Positions 1 to 4,815 of a DNA stretch of 5,702 nt are shown one piece after another. Position 1 is the stretch's first letter, and every line of letters starts with the position of its first letter. The position numbers were made by a program, and so were the translations under genes. The stretch lies in assembly GCA_014381165.1 (NCBI GenBank), contig JACMIM010000280.1, positions 1 through 5,702 of the forward strand, in the 5' to 3' direction. The DNA comes from Roseiflexaceae bacterium (GTDB lineage Bacteria > Chloroflexota > Chloroflexia > Chloroflexales > Roseiflexaceae). The notes beneath the pieces were generated by a model, which ran no database searches, was not told where the DNA came from, and saw only the letters and a program-made list of their open reading frames with translations.

Positions 1-14
1 AAAAAGAAGTGTTT

Positions 15-37
15 TTGGCGGGGCTTTGCCCCGCCAA
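15..37. terminator. GC-rich hairpin at left edge, possible terminator of an upstream gene
   Basis: A perfect 10-bp inverted repeat: TTGGCGGGGC (15-24), loop TTT (25-27), GCCCCGCCAA (28-37). The GC core makes it a very stable hairpin in either transcript. It is not a textbook intrinsic terminator for plus-strand transcription, because the T run (12-16) comes before the stem and no T run follows it. Read on the minus strand, the stem is followed by AAAAACACTTCTTTTT, where the T stretch begins several bases away. It probably marks the 3' end of a gene lying left of the window. A transcript-stabilising hairpin is the alternative. Confidence 0.5.
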
Positions 38-54
38 GCCACCCCCTGAGTAAT

Positions 55-60
55 TACAAT
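55..60 (+). promoter_or_regulatory. Weak -10 candidate for the peptidase gene
   Basis: TACAAT matches the sigma-70 -10 consensus at five of six positions and lies in the short AT-rich stretch upstream of the peptidase gene. A transcript from it would start near 67 and leave a leader of about 20 nt containing the ribosome-binding site. No acceptable -35 hexamer lies 16-18 bp upstream, where the GC hairpin sits, and there is no TG extension. Promoter activity is therefore uncertain. Confidence 0.3.
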
Positions 61-77
61 TTTTCTAGCTTTAGAGC

Positions 78-82
78 AAGGA
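78..82 (+). promoter_or_regulatory. Ribosome-binding site of the peptidase gene
   Basis: AAGGA precedes two adjacent ATG codons. Spacing is 4 nt to the ATG at 87 and a more usual 7 nt to the ATG at 90, so the site favours the second start. The choice changes the protein by only one residue. Confidence 0.55.
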
Positions 83-86
83 ATAC

Positions 87-1886
87 ATGATGACACAGAC
101 TGAGACGCTGCCGCACTGGGATCTTTCAGAGATGTTCCCGGCGCTCGACGCACCAGAGTTGAGCGCCGCGACACTACAGGCGCTGGCCGAGATCGGCGAA
201 CTCGAACACCTGTTTGACCAACATGATGTGCAACGCCACGAGCGCGCCGCACTTTCCGACGCGCAGGTGGCCACATTTGAGTTGGTGATCGGGCGGCTGA
301 ACCGCCTGCTTGAGCAGACTGCCCTGCTGAACAGTTATCTGTACAGTTTTATCTCGACCGACTCGCGCAACACCGCCGCCCAGGCCCAGATCAGCGCGTT
401 GCAGCAGGAACTCGTGCGGCTTTCCAAGCTCAACACGCGACTGACCGCCTGGCTTGGCTCGCTCGACATCGCAGCACTGAAAGAGCGCTCGCAGCTGGCC
501 CGCGACCACGCCTTTATGCTCCAGAAAGCCCAAGTACGCGCCGCCCACCAGATGGAACCAGCGCTGGAAAATCTCGCGGCAGAGCTGGGCCTGACCGGCG
601 GCAGCGCCTGGGGCAAACTCTACAGCACCTTTACCTCGCAGTTGCTGGTGCCATTTGAGCAGGAGGGCGAGCCGCTCGACCTGCCCATGAGCGCTATTCG
701 CAACCTGGCCTTTGAGGCCGACCGCACGCTGCGCCAGCGCGCCTATCAGGCCGAGCTAGCCGCCTGGAAACGCGCCCAGGTACCGATCTCCGCCGCGCTC
801 AACAGCATCAAGGGCGAGGTAGACACGCTGGCCAAGCGGCGCGGCTGGCACGACCCACTGGAGATCGGCCTGTTCGAGAATAACATCGACCAGGCGACGC
901 TCGACGCGATGCTGGGCGCGGCCCGTGAGGCCTTTCCCGACTTCCGGCGCTACTTGAAGGCTAAGGCCCGCGCGCTGGGCCTCGAAAAGCTAGCCTTCTA
1001 CGACATGTTCGCGCCGGTGGGCCAAAGCGTGAGTGCCTGGAGCTACGAGGACGCCAAGGCCTTTGTGGCCAGCAACTTTGGCACGTTCTCGCCCCGACTG
1101 CGCGAGCTAGCCGAGCGCGCGTTCGCCGAAAACTGGATCGACGTGCCGCCCCGCGAGGGCAAGGTCGGCGGGGCGTTTTGCATGCGTGTGCGTGGCGGTG
1201 AATCACGTATTCTGACCAACTACAAGCCCTCGTTTAGCGGCGTCAGCACCCTGGCCCACGAGTTGGGCCACGCCTATCATAACCTCAACCTGGGCCAGCG
1301 CAGCCCGCTTCAACGCGCCACACCAATGACATTGGCTGAGACCGCCAGCATCTTCTGCGAAACGATCGTGGTGAATGCGGCACTGGAGCAGGCCAGCCCC
1401 GAAGAACAGCTGGGCATCCTGGAGGCCTCGCTGCAAGATTCAACCCAGGTGGTAGTGGATATCACCAGCCGCTTTGTGTTTGAGGGCGAGGTACTGCGGC
1501 GGCGGCAGCAGCGCGAGCTTTCCGCCGAGGAGTTCTGCCAGATCATGCGCGATGCCCAGCTGGACACATATGGCGATGGGCTAGACGCTGAGGCGCTGCA
1601 CCCCTACATGTGGGCGGCCAAGCCACACTATTACGGCTCACTGTTCTACAACTACCCCTACATGTTCGGGCTGCTGTTTGCGCTTGGGTTGTACGCCCGC
1701 TACCAGGCCGATCCCGCAGCATTCAAAGGCGTCTACGACGATCTGCTGGCCGCGACTGGCTTGGACGACGCGGCCACACTCGCCGCACGCTTTGGCATCG
1801 ACATCCGCAGCGTCGATTTCTGGCGGGCCAGCCTGAATGTCATTCGCAGCCAGATCGACCGGTTCGAAGGCCTGGTTGGGCAATAA
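87..1886 (+). CDS. pepF: M3 family oligoendopeptidase F-like zinc metallopeptidase
   Basis: A predicted cytoplasmic zinc peptidase that cleaves short oligopeptides, probably during peptide recycling or turnover. The 599-residue length is typical of the PepF (M3B) group. The N-terminal half (about 1-250) is the helical region that narrows access to the active site in this family. The catalytic motif HELGH is at residues 391-395, with zinc ligands His391 and His395 and general base Glu392. The third ligand is most likely Glu418 in LAETAS. A C-terminal block near 506-528 (HPYMWAAKPHYYGSLFYNYP) supplies the His and Tyr residues that bind substrate in M3 enzymes. There is no signal peptide or membrane segment. 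Two adjacent ATGs are possible starts (87 and 90). AAGGA at 78-82 is 4 nt from the first and 7 nt from the second, so translation may begin at 90. The gene is convergent with the downstream lipoprotein gene. The family call is secure; the exact substrate is unknown. Confidence 0.95.
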   Translation: MMTQTETLPHWDLSEMFPALDAPELSAATLQALAEIGELEHLFDQHDVQRHERAALSDAQVATFELVIGRLNRLLEQTALLNSYLYSFISTDSRNTAAQAQISALQQELVRLSKLNTRLTAWLGSLDIAALKERSQLARDHAFMLQKAQVRAAHQMEPALENLAAELGLTGGSAWGKLYSTFTSQLLVPFEQEGEPLDLPMSAIRNLAFEADRTLRQRAYQAELAAWKRAQVPISAALNSIKGEVDTLAKRRGWHDPLEIGLFENNIDQATLDAMLGAAREAFPDFRRYLKAKARALGLEKLAFYDMFAPVGQSVSAWSYEDAKAFVASNFGTFSPRLRELAERAFAENWIDVPPREGKVGGAFCMRVRGGESRILTNYKPSFSGVSTLAHELGHAYHNLNLGQRSPLQRATPMTLAETASIFCETIVVNAALEQASPEEQLGILEASLQDSTQVVVDITSRFVFEGEVLRRRQQRELSAEEFCQIMRDAQLDTYGDGLDAEALHPYMWAAKPHYYGSLFYNYPYMFGLLFALGLYARYQADPAAFKGVYDDLLAATGLDDAATLAARFGIDIRSVDFWRASLNVIRSQIDRFEGLVGQ

Positions 1887-1888
1887 AA

Positions 1889-1920
1889 GGGGAGGGTCAC
1901 GATATATCGTGCCCCTCCCC
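1889..1920 (-). terminator. Intrinsic terminator of the lipoprotein gene, shared by convergent genes
   Basis: The left arm (1889-1904, starting GGGGAGGG) and the right arm (1905-1920, ending CCCTCCCC) pair over 16 positions with one T/C mismatch. On the minus strand the stem is followed directly by TTTTATTG, so it is a classic rho-independent terminator for the lipoprotein gene, whose stop codon lies about 30 bp upstream. On the plus strand the hairpin begins two bases after the peptidase stop codon but lacks a downstream T run, so termination in that direction would be weaker. The minus-strand T tract overlaps the peptidase TAA stop (1884-1886). Confidence 0.85.
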
Positions 1921-1949
1921 AATCCTGGTATCGTGGCCCTACCGATTGT

Positions 1950-3740
1950 TCACCGCGCCAGGCCGCTGATCGAACCCTGGCTTTCGACCAGCGGGCTGCG
2001 GCCGCCCACCCGCACGTCCCAGGCCCACAGGCTACTCGGCCCCACGGGTGCGCCGATCTCGCCACCACGCGACCCCGGCGGCACACGGTCGAGCGCCACA
2101 TACACCAGTGTGTCGCTGCGGGCCGCGAACTGGCCGAAGCCACCGCCAGTTATGCCGCGGGCGATTGGCGTGGCGCTGCCAGCTGCGGCGCGACGGCTTA
2201 ACGTGTAGCTCTGAACCGCGCTGGACGCGCATTCGGTAGACATGAAGAACAGGTCGCCCTGCTGATTAAAGGCCAGCGGGCGCGTCCAGAAGCCCTCGGC
2301 TAGCTCCTGCTGCTGTGTGCCATCGGCGGCAAGCACAAGCATGCTGGCCCCGCCGCCATCGGCACGGATGGCTTCTACGGCGATCGCGCTGCCGTCCGGC
2401 GCTGCCAGCGGGCGACCAAGCGCGTTGTACGGGCTGCCCACGGTAAGCGCCGCACCGATATCCTCTTCGACGCCCTCGCCGCTGATGAACAGCGTGCTAC
2501 GGCTGTCCTCGGCGCGCGCGGCATACACCAAACGCCCACTCTCGAGCCACTGGGGTGCGAAGCGGCTCCATTCATCGTTGGCCGCGCCCACGCGGGTTGG
2601 CTCACCGCCTTCGGTCGGCACGGTGTAGATGCTCAAGCGCGGCGGCGTGGCGCTGCCCTCGTCGACAGTAAAAGCGACCGACGTGCCATCGGCTGAAAAG
2701 GCTGGGTCGGCGCAGCTAAGGCCAGGTGCGGCCAGTTCAACTGGGTCGCTGCCATCTGGACTGATTGTCCAAAGCGAGGAAGCGGCCAGCGCGTCGCCAG
2801 CGGCGGCACCGGGCGCGGCGCGGCAGAAGGCCACATAATCGGCAGCTTCGCTAAAGGCCAGCGCAGTCTCGATCTCGGGCGAGTTGGTCAGGTTCGTTGC
2901 ATTGCCGCCCTCGTAGCGCCAAACATCACCATCTTGTAGGTAGTAAACTGGTGCAGACGGCGCGGCAGTGCCATTTGGCTGGGTCAGGAAATCGCTCGTA
3001 GCAGAAAGCGGGCTGGCCTTGGCCACGTCGATCACCAGGCGAGTCGGGTTCTGCACCAACTCGATTTTATAGGGCAGCGGCTGGGCCAGCGTGATCGCCA
3101 GATCGGCTCCAGCCTCGGCATTCGCTGGCACGCGGTAACTAGCCGCGCTGATTACAGTCGTGCCGCTGAGTGTGAGCGTGGGCGAGACCGTCGAGGCCTG
3201 AAACAGCTCGTCGCGCAGCCAGCCGTCCAGGCTGACCAGCAGCGTGTAGCCGCCGCCAGCGGAGGAGGCGGTTGTGAGTGCATCATCGGCGGCGCTCAGG
3301 CAGCGGGCCAGCGCGTGCGGGGCAACCGAGCTATCCGGCACACTCAGCGCCAGTTCGAGCCGCTCGAACTTCGCTTGCACGGTGGTTGTGATCGCAGTGA
3401 CGCGGGCCGAGAAACGCCCACCGAGTGGATCGCCGGCCACCTGGTCGCACAGGCTGAAGCCAGCCAGCGCCGGGTCAGTTGCGGGCGGCGCTGGCAGCGG
3501 CGTGGCGGTTGGGGGTGCGGTCGGCGCTGGTTGTGCGGTTGGTGCGCTGGTTGGCAGCGTGGTCGGCGTTTGGGCTGCACCCGCCACGGTGGTTGGCGCT
3601 ACCGCCACCGGAATGGCTGTCTCGGCAACTGCGGCGGCGGTCGCACGCAACAACTCTTCCTCCGCGATCGATAGTTGTGTGCAGCCAGTGGCGAAGAGCA
3701 GCGCGGCACACAGGGCAGGCGCGGCGTAGAATCGTTTCAT
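1950..3740 (-). CDS. Lipoprotein with TolB-like (PD40) beta-propeller
   Basis: A predicted exported lipoprotein of 596 residues, anchored outside the cytoplasmic membrane. The signal peptide MKRFYAAPALCAALLFATGC ends in a lipobox with acylated Cys20. Residues about 41-92 form a Pro/Thr/Ala linker. Residues about 93-245 form a small beta-rich domain; its end (YKIELVQNPTRLVIDVA, about 224-240) resembles the core strand of AMIN domains. From about 264 to the end, six or seven repeats of the TolB/PD40 type appear. Typical pieces are DGDVWRYEGG, LWTISPDGSDPVEL, FSADGTSVAFTVD, APDGSAIAVEA, FNQQGDLFFM and LWAWDVRVGG. Such propellers usually bind protein or peptide partners or polysaccharide; no catalytic residues are evident. 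Five Cys residues follow Cys20 (98, 147, 306, 343, 504), so disulfides are possible. No Shine-Dalgarno precedes the ATG, but the signal peptide supports this start. It lies 171 bp downstream of the response regulator on the same strand. The specific function is unknown. Confidence 0.85.
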   Translation of the reverse strand: MKRFYAAPALCAALLFATGCTQLSIAEEELLRATAAAVAETAIPVAVAPTTVAGAAQTPTTLPTSAPTAQPAPTAPPTATPLPAPPATDPALAGFSLCDQVAGDPLGGRFSARVTAITTTVQAKFERLELALSVPDSSVAPHALARCLSAADDALTTASSAGGGYTLLVSLDGWLRDELFQASTVSPTLTLSGTTVISAASYRVPANAEAGADLAITLAQPLPYKIELVQNPTRLVIDVAKASPLSATSDFLTQPNGTAAPSAPVYYLQDGDVWRYEGGNATNLTNSPEIETALAFSEAADYVAFCRAAPGAAAGDALAASSLWTISPDGSDPVELAAPGLSCADPAFSADGTSVAFTVDEGSATPPRLSIYTVPTEGGEPTRVGAANDEWSRFAPQWLESGRLVYAARAEDSRSTLFISGEGVEEDIGAALTVGSPYNALGRPLAAPDGSAIAVEAIRADGGGASMLVLAADGTQQQELAEGFWTRPLAFNQQGDLFFMSTECASSAVQSYTLSRRAAAGSATPIARGITGGGFGQFAARSDTLVYVALDRVPPGSRGGEIGAPVGPSSLWAWDVRVGGRSPLVESQGSISGLAR

Positions 3741-3911
3741 AGGGGAAACATTCGATTTTCAAGCATTCAGATGCATGCGTGGCGGGCTGGGTGCCGCAGC
3801 AGCATGCGCTGAACAAACGGCTATGCTGCAAGAATACCACATCTTAGCCGGACGGGGCGCAGCCCGCGCATTCGCTCGGGTGCCTGCGTCGGTCGGCGCG
3901 TGCTGCGCCCC
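3741..3911 (-). other. Intergenic gap between regulator and lipoprotein genes
   Basis: This 171-bp gap holds a long GC stem next to the regulator stop codon (described separately). It also contains a possible extended -10 element for the lipoprotein gene, TGG-TATTCT on the minus strand (hexamer at 3831-3836), without a recognisable -35. A transcript from there would have a leader of about 84 nt. The bases directly before the lipoprotein ATG (TTTCCCCT) contain no Shine-Dalgarno. I see no small gene or RNA gene here. Confidence 0.4.
3854..3911 (-). terminator. Long GC stem-loop abutting the regulator stop codon, no U tract
   Basis: A perfect 10-bp inverted repeat, GGGGCGCAGC (3854-3863) and GCTGCGCCCC (3902-3911). 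After one mismatch it continues for five more pairs (3865-3869 with 3896-3900), leaving a loop of about 26 nt. On the minus strand it begins at the base after the regulator's TGA. No T run follows, so it is not a canonical intrinsic terminator. It could act as a U-less terminator, or as a 3' stability or attenuation element that lowers lipoprotein expression relative to the regulator. Confidence 0.55.
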
Positions 3912-4598
3912 TCACTCGCCCGGCATACCCACTTTGATCCAGCCGCGCCGCAGGGCATACACCACTGCCTGCGTGCGATCATTCACGGCCAGCTTGCGCA
4001 GAATCGACGAGACGTGATTTTTGACCGTCTGGTTGCTGATGTCGAGCTGTACAGCAATTTCTTTGTTGGTCTGCCCAGCGGCGATCAGCTCGAGCACCTG
4101 AAGCTCGCGTGGCGAAAGCGGTGAGTAGATGCTCTGCGTATCCTCATCGACAGCCATCTGGCGGAAGTCGGTGAGCACCTGGCTGGCCACTTCTGGCAGC
4201 GACATCACTAGATCGTTGATCGGATAATCGCCGCGCTGAACACGGCGCAGGCTGAGCAGCAGCAGCTCCCACGAGATATTCCGCAGCACATAGTTGGCCA
4301 CGCCTGCGCGGATGGCGCGAACAACCTGCTGGCCATCCAAAAGCGGCGCAAGCAGCGTGATACCAACGTGCGGGTGATTGCGCTTGATCGCGCGGGCAAC
4401 CTCCAGCCCGTTCACACCGGGCAGATCGACATCCATCAGCACCAGATCGGGGTTGTTGTAATCGACCAATTGAATAGCTTGCTGGCCGTTGATCGCCTCG
4501 CCGATGATGCGATACTCTGGCAAGCTTGCAAGATTGTGGCGCAAGCCCTCACGGAAAATAGCGTGGGCATGCACAAGCACAATCGATGTTTGACTCAC
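3912..4598 (-). CDS. NarL/LuxR-type response regulator with atypical receiver
   Basis: A predicted cytoplasmic DNA-binding transcription regulator, 228 residues from the chosen GTG, the normal size for the NarL/FixJ group. The receiver domain spans about 5-122. Asp56 in LVLMDVDLPGVNGLEV is at the phospho-acceptor position. Three other conserved sites are changed. The acidic pair of the usual DDH motif is His10-Ala11 (LVHAHAIFREGL), the Ser/Thr switch is Ala84, and the conserved Lys is Arg106. The C-terminal LuxR-type helix-turn-helix (about 161-221; LSPRELQVLELIAAGQTNKE, then QTVKNHVSSILRKL) is intact. I chose GTG at 4598 because AGGAGG sits 5 nt upstream and the receiver begins within a few residues. 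The open frame extends to ATG at 4700, but those 34 extra codons encode no domain and lack a ribosome-binding site. No sensor kinase is in the window. The target genes are unknown; the divergent hydrolase gene and the downstream lipoprotein gene are candidates by position only. Confidence 0.88.
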   Translation of the reverse strand: MSQTSIVLVHAHAIFREGLRHNLASLPEYRIIGEAINGQQAIQLVDYNNPDLVLMDVDLPGVNGLEVARAIKRNHPHVGITLLAPLLDGQQVVRAIRAGVANYVLRNISWELLLLSLRRVQRGDYPINDLVMSLPEVASQVLTDFRQMAVDEDTQSIYSPLSPRELQVLELIAAGQTNKEIAVQLDISNQTVKNHVSSILRKLAVNDRTQAVVYALRRGWIKVGMPGE

Positions 4599-4603
4599 GA
4601 CCG

Positions 4604-4609
4604 CCTCCT
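4604..4609 (-). promoter_or_regulatory. Ribosome-binding site that decides the regulator start
   Basis: The minus strand reads AGGAGG, then five bases (CGGTC), then GTG at 4598. This is a full-consensus Shine-Dalgarno at usable spacing. It is the main reason to prefer this start over the in-frame ATGs at 4700 and 4697, which have none. Confidence 0.85.
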
Positions 4610-4629
4610 GCGCAGCACTATCGCTTCGC

Positions 4630-4658
4630 GTTATACAAGCTGCACCCGCTCCGGTGAA
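4630..4658 (-). promoter_or_regulatory. Proximal sigma-70-like promoter candidate of the regulator gene
   Basis: On the minus strand, TTCACC (4653-4658; four of six consensus positions) is followed after exactly 17 bp by TATAAC (4630-4635; five of six). Transcription would start near 4623, giving a leader of about 25 nt that contains AGGAGG and leads to the GTG at 4598. This start site would exclude the longer reading from the ATG at 4700. Confidence 0.5.
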
Positions 4659-4700
4659 CGGGCGCACAGGCCTCGCCAATGGCGAAACCGATGACATCAT

Positions 4701-4718
4701 AGATTCGTGTACGAATCT
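4701..4718. promoter_or_regulatory. 18-bp perfect dyad, candidate operator
   Basis: AGATTCGT and ACGAATCT form perfect 8-bp arms around a central GT. The dyad lies just downstream of a consensus TATAAT on the minus strand and covers the predicted start near 4716. It is also about 60 bp upstream of the -35 of the divergent hydrolase promoter. This size and position suit a dimeric repressor or autoregulator. It might be the binding site of the NarL-type protein encoded next to it, but that is inference. A small RNA hairpin in the leader is the alternative. Confidence 0.55.
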
Positions 4719-4722
4719 GAAT

Positions 4723-4751
4723 ATTATACTCTAACGAAAATGGAGTTTCGA
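4723..4751 (-). promoter_or_regulatory. Distal promoter candidate of the regulator gene
   Basis: The minus strand carries a perfect TATAAT (4723-4728). The hexamer 17 bp upstream is TCGAAA (4746-4751), a poor -35, and there is no TG extension. Transcription would begin near 4716, inside the 18-bp dyad, and leave a leader of about 118 nt before the GTG at 4598. A weak -35 beside a perfect -10 could mean an activated promoter, or simply AT-rich sequence. Confidence 0.4.
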
Positions 4752-4779
4752 TGACAATGTGGTATCGAGGTCATGGTAT

Positions 4780-4808
4780 TTGACGCAGTTCCGAACGCCC
4801 GCTATACT
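4780..4808 (+). promoter_or_regulatory. Strong sigma-70-like promoter of the glycoside hydrolase-like gene
   Basis: TTGACG (4780-4785) and TATACT (4803-4808) each match consensus at five of six positions and are separated by the optimal 17 bp. The expected transcription start is at 4815-4816, at the first base of the GTG codon chosen for the gene. This is the best promoter in the window by match and spacing. Confidence 0.75.
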
Positions 4809-4815
4809 CGGCGCT

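Noticed and set aside
1733..2143. A 136-codon minus-strand open frame crossing the convergent gene ends
   Set aside because: It would read through the terminator hairpin and overlap both the peptidase and lipoprotein coding regions. Its Ser/Arg/Trp-rich product has no domain.
3274..3729. A 151-codon plus-strand open frame opposite the lipoprotein N-terminus
   Set aside because: It is the antisense of the Pro/Thr/Ala linker and signal region. Its Val/Gly/Ala low-complexity product is a by-product of that linker's codon bias.
4673..4685. Small inverted repeat TCGCC-AAT-GGCGA in the regulator leader
   Set aside because: Five-base arms with a three-base loop are common by chance in GC-rich DNA, and it does not sequester the AGGAGG.
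4759..4782. Upstream in-frame starts GTG 4759 and TTG 4780 for the hydrolase gene
   Set aside because: They lie upstream of the predicted transcript start; TTG 4780 is itself part of the -35 hexamer. The added residues do not improve the signal anchor.
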